DNA from: an uncultured Opitutia bacterium
GTDB taxonomy: Bacteria > Verrucomicrobiota > Verrucomicrobiia > Opitutales > Opitutaceae
Direction: 5' to 3'
DNA length: 45,515 bases
NCBI GenBank assembly: GCA_903872505.1
Contig: CAIQKV010000037.1
Coordinates: 1 to 45,515 of the forward strand
Positions 8,289 to 17,355 of this stretch are shown here, piece after piece; positions within the stretch are counted from its first letter, which is position 1, and every line of letters starts with the position of its first letter. A program made the position numbers and the translations under genes. The notes under the pieces were generated by a model. That model ran no database searches, was not told the origin of the DNA, and was given only the letters and a program-made list of their open reading frames with translations.

Positions 8289-9347
8289 TCAGCTCCGGCC
8301 GAAGTGGGCGAGATTGAACTCCGCGAGGGCCTGCTGCATCGCGACGATGTTTTGCCGCGGCATGCCGGGGCTCGTGCCGCCGCCCACCGAGAGCACGATG
8401 CCCTCGCCGCCGCTCTTTTCCAGCACGTCCAGCGTCGCGGCCCGCACCTCCGCCGGCGTGCCGCGCACGCCGATCTCGAGGGGATTCACGTTGCCCATGA
8501 GGCACAGGCGGTGGCCGACCCGCGCCTTCACCTTGGCGAAGTCGGTCTGCTTGCCCCAGTTGAGCATGTTGAAGCCGCAATCGGGCAGGTGCTCGAGGCA
8601 CGCCTCGATCGAGGCGTCGTTGTGGTAGAGCTTCACCCAGTCCGGCGGAAACGCGTCGCAGATCCGCTTCAGGTAGGGGTGGCAGAACTCCATATAATGC
8701 TCCTCGTTCACAAAGCCGACGATGTCGTCGAGGAGGAAGATTCCCTCGACCGTCGGCCCCATGGCCTTCGCCTGCGCCTTGAGCCAGTCGATGATGAGGC
8801 GCGTGCAGCGGTCGAGAAGCTTGTGCACCCACTCGGGTTTTTCGACGAGGTCCATCATCAGGTCGCTCGTGTTGCGGACAAAGCCGGCGGTGCACATCGG
8901 GCCGCGGGCGGTGGCCATCGTGAAGATTTCGCCGGTGTCGAGCACCTGCTGGCGCTGCATGCGGAGGCGGTGGAGCGTGAGCGCCATGAATGAGTCGGCC
9001 TCGACCTCGACCTCGGGGAGTTGGTCCATGTCCTCGATGTTGTTGAGCATGTGGACCTCGCTCGGGGTGTTGTTGGGCCAGAACTTGATCTTGGTCCCGA
9101 GGACGGACGGCTCGGCGGCCATGCCGTACTCCAGCCACCAGCCGGGCACGAAGATGATGTCCGGAAATTCGCGATGGATCCTGTGGTGCGACTGGAACCA
9201 CACCTGCGGGTCCAGGAAGAAGTCCAGGTGGCTCACCCCGACGTAGCCGGGGATCCACGGGCTGTCGATGATCAGCGCCATCGGCACCTTATCGAGCTTC
9301 TCGCGCCGGGCGGCTTTTTTAAACGTGCTCCATTGGGCGGGGGTCAT
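8289..9347 (-). CDS. Uroporphyrinogen decarboxylase-fold (URO-D) protein in a sugar-acid operon
   Basis: This 352-residue protein has the URO-D TIM-barrel pattern. Recognisable segments are LDKVPMALIIDSPW near the N terminus, IFLLDDIVGFVNEE mid-protein, KLYHNDASIEACLE, and LCLMGNVNPLEIGVRGTP with GIVLSVGGGTSPGMPR near the C terminus. The URO-D superfamily includes haem-pathway decarboxylases and cobalamin- or corrinoid-linked methyltransferases. This protein is the last gene of a four-gene unit with mannonate dehydratase, a YjhG-type dehydratase and a FAH-family enzyme, and no haem gene is nearby. A role in a sugar-related carbon or methyl transfer is inference. The start is ATG at 9347, 24 bases after the uxuA-like stop. 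Confidence 0.82.
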   Translation of the reverse strand: MTPAQWSTFKKAARREKLDKVPMALIIDSPWIPGYVGVSHLDFFLDPQVWFQSHHRIHREFPDIIFVPGWWLEYGMAAEPSVLGTKIKFWPNNTPSEVHMLNNIEDMDQLPEVEVEADSFMALTLHRLRMQRQQVLDTGEIFTMATARGPMCTAGFVRNTSDLMMDLVEKPEWVHKLLDRCTRLIIDWLKAQAKAMGPTVEGIFLLDDIVGFVNEEHYMEFCHPYLKRICDAFPPDWVKLYHNDASIEACLEHLPDCGFNMLNWGKQTDFAKVKARVGHRLCLMGNVNPLEIGVRGTPAEVRAATLDVLEKSGGEGIVLSVGGGTSPGMPRQNIVAMQQALAEFNLAHFGRS

Positions 9348-9371
9348 GGGAGTGAGGGGTCGCCAAAGTGT

Positions 9372-10436
9372 TTATTTGAGGGATTGGAGGCCGGCCTTGA
9401 GGTAGCCCAGCGCAAACGCCATGCCGGCATGCCACGGGGCGGCGCAGCTCATCTGCGGGGCGTGGTCGGGGATGATGACGCCCTCAAACCCGTTGCGCTG
9501 CAGGATCGCGAGCACCCGCAGCACGTCGACCTCGCCGTCGTCGATGAAGGTCTCCTTGTAGTGCGGCACCTTGCCGCGGACGTTGCGCAGGTGCACGTAG
9601 CCGAGCCGGTGCTGGCGCGAGTAGCGGTCGACGACGTCGTAGATGTCCCCCTCGGTCATTTCCGCGAGCGAGCCGACGCAGAACTCGAGCTGGTTGGCCG
9701 GGCTGGGATTCATGTCGAGCACGCGCTGGTACAGCTGCGGCTGATAGACCAGACGGGGCTGCGCGCGAATCGTCGGCATCGGCGGATCGTCGGGATGCAG
9801 CGCCAGGCGCACGCCGGCCTCCTCGGCAACCGGCAGGACGTCGTTCAGGAAGCGTTCCAGCCGGCTCCAGAGCTGCTCCGGCGTCGCCGACGGCACCACG
9901 CCAGGCGGCGCCTTCGGGTCGTAGACCATGTTCCAAACCATGCCGTTGGGCATCGGTTGGTCGTACGGGCCCTCCATGCCCACGGAGGGCGCCGCGCCGC
10001 GCGCGTAGGTCCCCTTGGTGCGACCCGCCACACCGGCGATGGAGAAATTGTAACCCATGACCGGGATGCCCGCGCGTCCCATCCGGCGGAGGATGGTCTT
10101 GACGTTCTCGATGTGCCGCGCGCGCTGCGGGCCGTCGAGCAGGATGTCGTGCCAGTGCGCCGGGTCGAAATTTTCGATTGCCTCCAGCTTGAGGCCGGCC
10201 GCTTCAACGTTGCGGCGGAGTTCGGTCATCTCCTCCTCCGTCCACAGTTGGTCCGGGTCACCCGCGCGGCCCCAGCCCCAATCCGTGCCGGTCGGCTGGT
10301 CGTCCGGCCCCGTCTGCGCCCCGCCGCGAAAATAGTCCACAAGGTGCGCGACAATGTGCGTGGCGCCGGTCTGGCGCGCGAAATCGAAATTTTCGCGCGT
10401 AAGCATGTGCCGGTAGAGTCCGAGTCCGAGTTTCAT
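9372..10436 (-). CDS. uxuA: Mannonate dehydratase-like protein (UxuA family)
   Basis: This 354-residue protein belongs to the UxuA TIM-barrel family, which dehydrates D-mannonate to 2-keto-3-deoxy-D-gluconate in glucuronate breakdown using Mn2+. The metal-site residues of known UxuA proteins are matched by H214 (LALHPDDPP), C253 (EFCVGS), H282 (GYVHLRNVRG) and D324 (IIPDHAPQ). MGYNFSIAGV (residues 127-136) is also typical. It is about 40 residues shorter than Escherichia coli UxuA. It is cytoplasmic and third in the operon, 63 bases after the YjhG-type dehydratase. Close homologues sometimes act on other aldonates, so the substrate is probable rather than certain. Confidence 0.87.
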   Translation of the reverse strand: MKLGLGLYRHMLTRENFDFARQTGATHIVAHLVDYFRGGAQTGPDDQPTGTDWGWGRAGDPDQLWTEEEMTELRRNVEAAGLKLEAIENFDPAHWHDILLDGPQRARHIENVKTILRRMGRAGIPVMGYNFSIAGVAGRTKGTYARGAAPSVGMEGPYDQPMPNGMVWNMVYDPKAPPGVVPSATPEQLWSRLERFLNDVLPVAEEAGVRLALHPDDPPMPTIRAQPRLVYQPQLYQRVLDMNPSPANQLEFCVGSLAEMTEGDIYDVVDRYSRQHRLGYVHLRNVRGKVPHYKETFIDDGEVDVLRVLAILQRNGFEGVIIPDHAPQMSCAAPWHAGMAFALGYLKAGLQSLK

Positions 10437-10499
10437 GGAAAAGGCGGCGCGGGTTGACGGCCCATCGGGGCGGCCGGGCCGGCGACGGGTGGCGTGGGA

Positions 10500-12437
10500 T
10501 CAGGAGCGTGGGTTTCCGGCCAGCAGGGCGCAAATCCGATCCGTGTCGTACACGCATCCCCCCCAGCTCCCGCCGCTGGCATTCTGCAGCGCCGCCCACA
10601 ACCGGGTGTCATCCGGCAGGTCGGGATGCAGCTGCAGTTTCCCGCTGGGCGGGCGCGTCGCCAGCACGGCGGCGTCGACGGAAACCACCTCGACGGTTCC
10701 CTCCAGCTTCCGGGTGTCGATGGTGATCCGGATGACATCGCCGTCGTGCACCTTCCCGAGCGGGCCGCCCGCCCACGCCTCCGGGCTGACATGCCCGATG
10801 CAGGCGCCGGTGGAGACGCCGGAAAACCGCCCGTCCGTCACGAGGGCGATCGACCGGCCGTGCGGGTGGTATTTGAGGGCCGAGGTGATCTGGTAGGTTT
10901 CCGGCATGCCGATGGCCGGGCCGATGCCGGCCAGCACGATGGTGTCCCCGGGCTTGATCGCGCCGGCCGCGGTGGATTTGACCGCGGCGATCGCGGCGGC
11001 CTCGGAGCCAAACACCCGCGCGGGTCCCTCATGGCGATACACGCCGTTCGCATCGAGGAGCTCGCGGTCGATGGCGGTGCTTTTCACCAGCGCGCCTTCC
11101 GGCGCGAGATTGCCGCGCAGGAACGTGATGGTGCTGGTCAGGCCGGCCGTCTTGGCCCGGGCGGGCGACAGGATCACCCGGTCGGGATCGATCCGGTCGA
11201 GCTCGAGGAGCTTGGCGCGCAACCGGGCGCGCCGCTCGGATTTCTCCCACCACTGGAGATTCTCGCCGAGCGTCTGGCCCGTCACGGTCAGCGCCTCGAG
11301 CTGGAGCAGCCCGAGGTCGCGCAGGTGCAGCATCACCTCGGGCACGCCCCCGGCCAGGAAGACCTGCACGGTGGCAAAATGCGTGGGCCCGTTCGGCAGA
11401 ACATCGACCAGCCGCGGCACCGCCGCGTTGATCCGGGCCCAGTCGGCGGCCACCGGCCGGCGCAGGCCGGCAGCGTGGGCGATGGCGGGCAGGTGCAGGA
11501 TCAAGTTGGTGGATCCGCCGAACGCAGCGTGCACCACCATCGCGTTGTGCAGCGCGGCCTCGGTGAGGATGTCGGCGGTTTTGAGGCCGCCGCGGTCCAG
11601 CGCCAGCAACGCCAGCGCGGAACGCCGGGCCAGGTCCAGCCAGATGGCCGCGCCGGACGGGTTCAGCGCCGCGTGCGGCAGCGCCAGGCCCAGGGCCTCG
11701 CCGACGACTTGGGCCGACGCCGCCGTCCCCATGAACTGGCACCCGCCGCCGGGGGAACCGCACGCCTTGCAGCCCATTTCCACCGCGTAGCCGAGCTCGA
11801 TTTCGCCGTGGGCAAACCGGGCGCTGAGTGTCTGGACCTTCGCCGTGTCCTCCGCCTCCTCGGCCAGGAGGGTGACCCCGCCCGGCACCAGCACGCCCGG
11901 CAGCTGTTTCGTGCCCGCCAGCGCCATCATCATCGCCGGGAGTCCCTTGTCGCAGGTCGCAATGCCCAGCACGCCCCGCCCCGTCGGCAGCGAGCGGATC
12001 AGGCGGCGAAACACCGTCGCGGCATCGTTGCGATACGGGAGGCTGTCGAGCATCCCGCTGGTCCCGTTGGTGCGCCCATCGCAGGGGTCGCTCACATAGC
12101 CCGCAAACGGGACCGCGCCCTCCGCCGCCAGCGTCCGGGCGGCCTCCTCCATGAGCAGGCCGACTTCCCAGTGGCCGGTATGATAGCCGAGCGCCACCGG
12201 CGATCCGTCCGGCGCCCGGATCCCGCCCTGCGTGCTGAGGATGAGAAACTCACGCCCGGACAGCTTGCGCGGGTCCCACCCCATCCCGGCATTTTGCGTC
12301 AGCCCGAAAATCTCGCCGCTCGGCGCCGCGCGCAGCCGGCGGGCCGTGAGCGACAGGCGCCCGGACGGCCCGGGCGCCGTGGTGCGCAGCGTGTAGATCG
12401 CCGGGTTGGCGGAATCGAGAAAGTCGGGATGGGGCAT
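10500..12437 (-). CDS. YjhG/YagF-type sugar-acid dehydratase (IlvD/Edd family)
   Basis: The protein has 645 residues, close to Escherichia coli YjhG and YagF, which dehydrate D-xylonate. The pattern [20 protein letters not shown] (residues 116-135) is distinctive for this subfamily. Three cysteines expected to bind the iron-sulfur cluster are seen in DPCDGRT (C119), CDKGLPA (C162) and [11 protein letters not shown] (C233). The reaction would turn an aldonic acid into its 2-keto-3-deoxy form. The start at 12437 (MPHPDFLDS) is preferred; the frame runs 42 residues further upstream into the FAH gene, which is not credible coding. It follows the FAH-family gene by 34 bases in one operon, a pairing expected for non-phosphorylative pentonate breakdown. 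Confidence 0.9.
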   Translation of the reverse strand: MPHPDFLDSANPAIYTLRTTAPGPSGRLSLTARRLRAAPSGEIFGLTQNAGMGWDPRKLSGREFLILSTQGGIRAPDGSPVALGYHTGHWEVGLLMEEAARTLAAEGAVPFAGYVSDPCDGRTNGTSGMLDSLPYRNDAATVFRRLIRSLPTGRGVLGIATCDKGLPAMMMALAGTKQLPGVLVPGGVTLLAEEAEDTAKVQTLSARFAHGEIELGYAVEMGCKACGSPGGGCQFMGTAASAQVVGEALGLALPHAALNPSGAAIWLDLARRSALALLALDRGGLKTADILTEAALHNAMVVHAAFGGSTNLILHLPAIAHAAGLRRPVAADWARINAAVPRLVDVLPNGPTHFATVQVFLAGGVPEVMLHLRDLGLLQLEALTVTGQTLGENLQWWEKSERRARLRAKLLELDRIDPDRVILSPARAKTAGLTSTITFLRGNLAPEGALVKSTAIDRELLDANGVYRHEGPARVFGSEAAAIAAVKSTAAGAIKPGDTIVLAGIGPAIGMPETYQITSALKYHPHGRSIALVTDGRFSGVSTGACIGHVSPEAWAGGPLGKVHDGDVIRITIDTRKLEGTVEVVSVDAAVLATRPPSGKLQLHPDLPDDTRLWAALQNASGGSWGGCVYDTDRICALLAGNPRS

Positions 12438-12471
12438 GGCGGCTAGGTTTGGTCGCCGGATGGCGGCGGCT

Positions 12472-13296
12472 TCATCCGACGGGGTTGGCCAGCGTGCCGA
12501 CCGTGCCGATGGTGATCCGGATCTCGTCCCCGTGCTGCAGGGTGAAATAGTCGGGCGGAACAATGCCGGTCCCCGTCATGAGGTAACAGCCGTGGGGAAA
12601 ACGATTCTCGCGGTACAGCCAGTCGGCCAGCGACGGGAGCGGCCGCTTGATTTGCCCGACGGTGGTCTGATCGGCGAAGACCTTCGCGCCACCCCGGAGA
12701 ATCTCGATCGCGATGACGGTGTCGGCGGACGGCAGGTCCGGTGAGACCACCAGGCAGGGACCGAGCGCGGCGCTGCCGTCGTAGACCTTGGCCTGGGGCA
12801 GATAGAGCGGGTTCTCGCCCTCGATGTCGCGGGACGACATGTCGTTGCCGATGGTGTGGCCGAAAATCCGCCCGTGGGCATTGATCGCCAGGGTGAGCTC
12901 CGGTTCCGGCACATTCCAGCGCGAGTCCGACCGGATGCGCACCGCCATCCCGGGTGCGGCCACGCGATGCGGGGTCGCCTTGAAGAACAATTCCGGGCGC
13001 TCCGCCTCGTAAACCCGGTCATAGAAGCTCCCGCCCCCGGCCGTTTTCGATTCCGCCATGCGGGCGGTGCGGCTCCGGAAATAGGTCACGCCCGCCGCCC
13101 AGACTTCCTGAGACTGCAACGGCGCGAGCAGCCGGCCCAGTTGCGCCACGTCCCGGGCGGCGGCCAGTTGCTCGCGGAGCAAGCGTGACGGCTCGGCGGC
13201 GGAAAAAAGCTGGTCGAGGGAAAAGGCCGGCGGCAGCAGTCTCAGCTGCCGGTCCTGGGCCACGACCAGGCCGTCTGCGGTGGAGTAGAGCTTCAT
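12472..13296 (-). CDS. Fumarylacetoacetate hydrolase (FAH) family protein, possible 2-keto-3-deoxy-sugar-acid dehydratase
   Basis: This 274-residue protein has the FAH catalytic domain in its C-terminal two thirds. Metal ligands are visible as E131/E133 ([12 protein letters not shown]) and D152 ([19 protein letters not shown]). FAH-family members include hydrolases, hydratases and the 2-keto-3-deoxy-pentonate dehydratases of Weimberg-type pathways. Because the next gene encodes a YjhG-type aldonate dehydratase, I infer that this enzyme acts on the resulting 2-keto-3-deoxy acid. The start is ATG at 13296 with AAGGA at suitable spacing; an upstream in-frame ATG at 13431 would add 45 unconserved residues. 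It is the first gene of the operon and divergent from a PhyH gene across a 208-base gap. Confidence 0.87.
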   Translation of the reverse strand: MKLYSTADGLVVAQDRQLRLLPPAFSLDQLFSAAEPSRLLREQLAAARDVAQLGRLLAPLQSQEVWAAGVTYFRSRTARMAESKTAGGGSFYDRVYEAERPELFFKATPHRVAAPGMAVRIRSDSRWNVPEPELTLAINAHGRIFGHTIGNDMSSRDIEGENPLYLPQAKVYDGSAALGPCLVVSPDLPSADTVIAIEILRGGAKVFADQTTVGQIKRPLPSLADWLYRENRFPHGCYLMTGTGIVPPDYFTLQHGDEIRITIGTVGTLANPVG

Positions 13297-13504
13297 CGAT
13301 TTCCTTGGGAAGATGGGCCGCAACCCGGCGGCAGCCGGGCGGGCATCATGGCGGGGAACATGGAATTCGGACTGGATGCGGGTTGATCGGGCAGGCGGGT
13401 GAACCTGACGGCAACGCGCGGCATTTGGCAATGCATCGCTCCGGCGGGAAGATCCGGCTTGCGCCGGCGCCCGTTACCGCGTTTCCGGTCTGAGCGCGAT
13501 TCGC

Positions 13505-14338
13505 ATGGCCCCGCCCGCAACCCCCGCCCCCGTGACCGTCCCCACCCCCGCCGAGCGGTTCACATTCGAGAACCGCGGCTACCTGGTCCTGGAAAATTTT
13601 CTCGCGCCCGACCATGTCGCCCGCCTCCTGGCCGCGGTTGACCGCGCCGTGGCGCGCCGCCGCCAGCAGCTCGCGCTCGATCCCGCGCGCGCCCGCACCA
13701 CGCTGGTGAACGGCGAAAAAAGCACGCGCCTGCTGTACCTGCTCGAGGACGACCCGCTCTTCCTGGAGCTGCTCGACTGGCCGGCGCTGATGCCCTACGT
13801 GCGGGAGCTGCTCAACCCGAAGTTCCATTATCACGCGTCCGACGTGATCGTGGAGCAGGGCCGCGACTACCTGAACCGCAAGGGCGACTGGCACATCGAC
13901 GGCCACGACCGCGGCTACCGCGCCCTGCGCCGGCCGATTCCGCTCCTGCAGCTCAAGGTCGGTTTTTACCTCAGCGACATGACCCAGCCGTGGCGCGGCA
14001 ACCTCACGGTCGTCCCCGGCAGCCACCAGGCCAACCTCGAGCCGGATCCCGCCGACCTCCAGCGGCGCGACCTGTTTCCCGGCGCCGTGCAGGTGTGCGC
14101 GCCGGCCGGCACCGCGATCCTGTTCCACAACGCCATCTGGCACACCGCCGCGCCCTTCAACCGCCCGGAGGACGGCCGCACGATGCTCTACTACGCCTAC
14201 GAGCACCACTGGATGCTCGGCGCCGAGGGCCACTGGGACTACTCGCCGGACTTCTACAACCACCGCCTCTCGCCAGCGCAGCGCCTGCTCTTCCACGGCT
14301 GCCTCTTCGAGCCGAAAGAGCACCGGCATTTCTTCTGA
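13505..14338 (+). CDS. Phytanoyl-CoA dioxygenase (PhyH) family protein
   Basis: This 277-residue Fe(II)/2-oxoglutarate oxygenase-fold protein is only distantly similar to the one at 4836. The iron ligands are H130 and D132 (DWHIDGHDRGY) and H213 (NAIWHTAAPFN). VPGSHQANLEP (residues 170-180) is the usual PhyH loop. R220 or R224 may bind 2-oxoglutarate. The start is ATG at 13505. It shares its upstream region with the divergent sugar-acid operon, so it may respond to the same signal. The substrate is unknown; a hydroxylated small molecule or glycan component is conceivable but not shown. Confidence 0.87.
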   Translation: MAPPATPAPVTVPTPAERFTFENRGYLVLENFLAPDHVARLLAAVDRAVARRRQQLALDPARARTTLVNGEKSTRLLYLLEDDPLFLELLDWPALMPYVRELLNPKFHYHASDVIVEQGRDYLNRKGDWHIDGHDRGYRALRRPIPLLQLKVGFYLSDMTQPWRGNLTVVPGSHQANLEPDPADLQRRDLFPGAVQVCAPAGTAILFHNAIWHTAAPFNRPEDGRTMLYYAYEHHWMLGAEGHWDYSPDFYNHRLSPAQRLLFHGCLFEPKEHRHFF

Positions 14339-14511
14339 GCAATGCCGCCTTCACCACGCGGGTTGAGATCGTTGAGGAGCCTTCCGTCAACGAGGACCGA
14401 CCCCGGGTCCCGGCGCGCGCATGACCGCCGGCGACAGACGGTTTCAGGGTGCTTCCGGCCTGCGCCGCAACGGACGGCATCATTTCTGCTTACCAGCCAC
14501 ATCTCACCGCC

Positions 14512-15243
14512 ATGAAAAACTACCGCGTTTCAGGCCGTTTCCTTCCGCGGGTCCCTGCTGGAATCAAACGGATTCTCGCGGGGGCCGTCATGCTTGCCCT
14601 GTTCGAAACCGCGGTCGCCGGCGAACCCTCCACGCTGGCTGCCCTGCACGAGAAGGCGGTTAATGGGGATGCCGGTGCCCAATTCGCCCTGGGCAACGCC
14701 TTGGCGGAAGGCAGCGGGTTGGCCAAGGATCTCGCCCAGGCCGCCCAGTGGTACCGCCGGGCCGCCGTCAACGGGATGCCGGAGGCCCAGTTCAACCTCG
14801 GAGTGATGTATGCGGGCGGCATCGGGGTGACCCAGGACCATGGCATGGCCGCCGTGTGGTTTCTGCGGGCCGCGAGCCAGGGCATGGCGGAGGCCCAGTT
14901 CAACCTCGGCACGTTGTTTGCCGAGGGCGAAGGCGTGCCGCCGGACCGGGCCGAGGCCGCCAAGTGGTACCGCAAGGCCGCCGAGCAGGGCTACGCCGAG
15001 GCGCAGTGCAACCTGGGCGTGATGTACTGCAACGGCGACGGGGTCGCCCGGGACCTGATCGAGGCGCACGTCTGGTTTCATGCCGCCACGGCGAACGGCG
15101 ACAGCAGCGCCCGCACCAATCTGGCCCGCATCGAGGCCGAGATGACGGCCGGCCAAAAAACGGCGGCGCTGGAGCTCGCGCGCAAGCGGTTCGGGCACTC
15201 GCTGAACCAGGAACCGCTCGGAGCCGGCGCCAACCACGGCTGA
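14512..15243 (+). CDS. Secreted Sel1-repeat protein
   Basis: This 243-residue protein has a basic N terminus and hydrophobic stretch (ILAGAVMLALFETAVAG) that form a probable signal peptide. About five Sel1-like repeats of roughly 36 residues follow, with the pattern A-x-Y/W-Y-R-x-A-A-x-x-G-x-x-E-A-Q-x-N-L-G. Examples are AAQWYRRAAVNGMPEAQFNL and AAKWYRKAAEQGYAEAQCNL. Sel1 repeats form alpha-helical solenoids that mediate protein-protein contacts. It is likely periplasmic. The start at 14512 (MKNYRVSG) is preferred to the upstream ATG at 14449, which lacks a sensible signal peptide. The 173-base gap before it holds no gene I can support. Confidence 0.88.
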   Translation: MKNYRVSGRFLPRVPAGIKRILAGAVMLALFETAVAGEPSTLAALHEKAVNGDAGAQFALGNALAEGSGLAKDLAQAAQWYRRAAVNGMPEAQFNLGVMYAGGIGVTQDHGMAAVWFLRAASQGMAEAQFNLGTLFAEGEGVPPDRAEAAKWYRKAAEQGYAEAQCNLGVMYCNGDGVARDLIEAHVWFHAATANGDSSARTNLARIEAEMTAGQKTAALELARKRFGHSLNQEPLGAGANHG

Positions 15244-15348
15244 GCCGGCCGGAGCCGGCCACGGGCTTGACCGGCGGCACGCGTGGCGCGGCCTTGGGGT
15301 GAGCTTGTCTTTGTCGCACGGCGCGCCCTGAGTGGCGCCTCTGCCGTG

Positions 15349-17286
15349 ATGAAACCATCCACCCGCCGCGATTTCCTCAAGGACGCCTCGCTCCTCGCCG
15401 CCAGCCTGCCGGTGGCCTCCCTCGCCTTCCCCCCGCTCCTGCGCGCCGACCCCTCCTCACCCCCGCCGCCCATGCCCCGCCCCGCCTCCTCCCCCGCCCC
15501 CGTCAGCCGCGACGCCTTTCGCGCCCATCTGCTCCGCGCGCTCGAGGCCAAGCTCCCGGCCATCCTCGCAACCGTCCGACCCAACGGCCAGTTCGGCACC
15601 GAGCCGTGGATTGTGCGCGACCAGGACGCCATCCTCACGCTGGCGCTGCTCTACCATTGTGAGGGCGGCCCGCATTACCGGGACCCGAAGTTCCTCGAGC
15701 TCATCGCGGCTGGCGGCCGCTACCTGCGTGCCCGGCAGGACGCGAAGGGCATGTACCCCTTCGACAAAAAGGACGGCTCCAACTGGGGCCCGATCTACAT
15801 GCCCTGGACGTATCTGCGCTGGATCGTCACCTTTCAGCTCATGGCCGCGGACCTCGCGCCCGCCGACCACGCCATCTGGACCGAGGGCCTGAAGCTCGGC
15901 TACGGCGGCATCGCCGCGACCGAGCTCAGCTCGCGCAGCAACATCTATCCCGGCCCGCTGACCGGCGCCCCGCCACTCCAGCCGGGCGAGGTCCGGCCGT
16001 GGATTCACAACATTCCCTGCCACCACGCCACGGGACTCTTCCTCGCCGGGCGCCACTTCGGGCGGCCCGACTGGGAACAGCAGGCGCGCGATTACATGCA
16101 GCTCGTCGTCGCCGCGCAGTCGGAACACGGCTGGTGGACCGAGCACCGCGGCCCGGTCGTGCTCTACAACCGCGTCTACCTCGAGGCCCTCGGCGTCTAC
16201 CACGCCCTCAGCGGCGACGCCGCGATCCTGCCCGCGTTGGAACGGGGCGACCGCTTTCATCTCAACTACGTCTACCCCGACGGCGCGATGATCGAGACCG
16301 TGGACGAGCGCAATCCCTACCACCCCCTCAAAGTGGTCCATGATCCCAAAGGCAAGGTGCGCTATCTCCCCGCCGGAGTCGCCATTCACCCCGGGCTCTA
16401 CTTCACCGACCCCGGCCGCGCCCTGATCGCCCACCAGTGGCCGCTGGTCGCCAACCGCGACCCCGCCGAGCTCGACGCCGCGGAGTTTCTGTATCTCTTC
16501 CTGCCCAAGACGGACGCCGGCTTTGCCTTCACGAGCGCGCCCGCCCGCCGGTTCCGCATGGGGAATGACGCGCTCATCGCCCGCGAGGACCCGTGGCTGC
16601 TCAGCTTTTCCGCCTACTGCTGCGCGCGCACGCCCAACCGTTTCATCCAGGACCGGCAGAACCTGCTCAGCGTCTACCATCGCGACGCCGGCCTCATCCT
16701 CGGCGGCGGCAACACCAAGCTGCAGCCGCTCTGGAGCACGCTGACCGTCGGTGACACCAGCCTCCTCACGCCGATCGGCGCCAAGCGCGAAACCAACCTG
16801 GCCCCCGACTTGCCGCTGGCCTACACCCCGGAGCACTGCGTCATCACCGAATCCGCGCCGAACCGCTGGACGCAGCGGATCACCGCCGCGGGCGCGGTGG
16901 CCGACCTCTCGTGCGAGATCGCGTCCGACACTACGCTGCGGCTCAGCGCCACCCTTGTGCAGGCCGCGCCCGATGGGCGCCCCGCCGCCGTGCACCTCAC
17001 CTTAATCCCCTATCCGGAAAGCCCGGTTACCTTCTCCGACGGCACCCGCGCGGACATCGCCGCCGCCACCAAGTGGGAGAAAACCGGGCTCACCAGCGTC
17101 GGCCACCACAACTGGCAGCTCACCGTCCCCACAGGGGCGCGCATCACCTGCCCGGTGCTGCCGCACAATCCCTACACGACCGACGGCCACGCCGACGCAA
17201 CCGAAGGCCGCCTCGTCGTCTCGCTGCCGCTGGACCGCGCGGGCGCGGTCCACGACCTGGCACTGTCGGTCTCCGGCATTACCTGA
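15349..17286 (+). CDS. Tat-exported protein with predicted alpha/alpha-toroid fold, possibly polysaccharide-active
   Basis: The protein has 645 residues. The N terminus carries a twin-arginine signal (TRRDFLK, residues 5-11, then a hydrophobic stretch ending in LRA), so it is probably exported folded. A proline-rich linker follows. The middle holds long helical repeats with aromatic and histidine patches such as GSNWGPIYMPWTYLRW, IHNIPCHHATGLFLAGRHFG and HGWWTEHRGPVVLYNRVYLEALG. The C-terminal part looks beta-rich. This layout resembles toroid-fold polysaccharide lyases and hydrolases, but I do not recognise a named family. The start at 15349 places RR at the proper distance; the frame is open to 15283. 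Context supports glycan breakdown. Confidence 0.75.
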   Translation: MKPSTRRDFLKDASLLAASLPVASLAFPPLLRADPSSPPPPMPRPASSPAPVSRDAFRAHLLRALEAKLPAILATVRPNGQFGTEPWIVRDQDAILTLALLYHCEGGPHYRDPKFLELIAAGGRYLRARQDAKGMYPFDKKDGSNWGPIYMPWTYLRWIVTFQLMAADLAPADHAIWTEGLKLGYGGIAATELSSRSNIYPGPLTGAPPLQPGEVRPWIHNIPCHHATGLFLAGRHFGRPDWEQQARDYMQLVVAAQSEHGWWTEHRGPVVLYNRVYLEALGVYHALSGDAAILPALERGDRFHLNYVYPDGAMIETVDERNPYHPLKVVHDPKGKVRYLPAGVAIHPGLYFTDPGRALIAHQWPLVANRDPAELDAAEFLYLFLPKTDAGFAFTSAPARRFRMGNDALIAREDPWLLSFSAYCCARTPNRFIQDRQNLLSVYHRDAGLILGGGNTKLQPLWSTLTVGDTSLLTPIGAKRETNLAPDLPLAYTPEHCVITESAPNRWTQRITAAGAVADLSCEIASDTTLRLSATLVQAAPDGRPAAVHLTLIPYPESPVTFSDGTRADIAAATKWEKTGLTSVGHHNWQLTVPTGARITCPVLPHNPYTTDGHADATEGRLVVSLPLDRAGAVHDLALSVSGIT

Positions 17287-17317
17287 CTTTCTGGTCCGCC
17301 ATCAGCCCAATTGCGCT

Positions 17318-17335
17318 GGTGACAGGCAAGTCACC
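17318..17335. terminator. Weak hairpin between convergent genes
   Basis: GGTGAC and GTCACC form a 6-bp stem around a 6-base loop in the 69-base gap between two convergent genes. No U-run follows. The position fits a terminator but the structure is weak. Confidence 0.25.
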
Positions 17336-17355
17336 GTACCTCTGTCACGAATTTG

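Noticed and set aside
13421-13434. Small inverted repeat GCATT/AATGC in the divergent gap as an operator
   Set aside because: A 5-bp match is too short to support a binding site without a second example.
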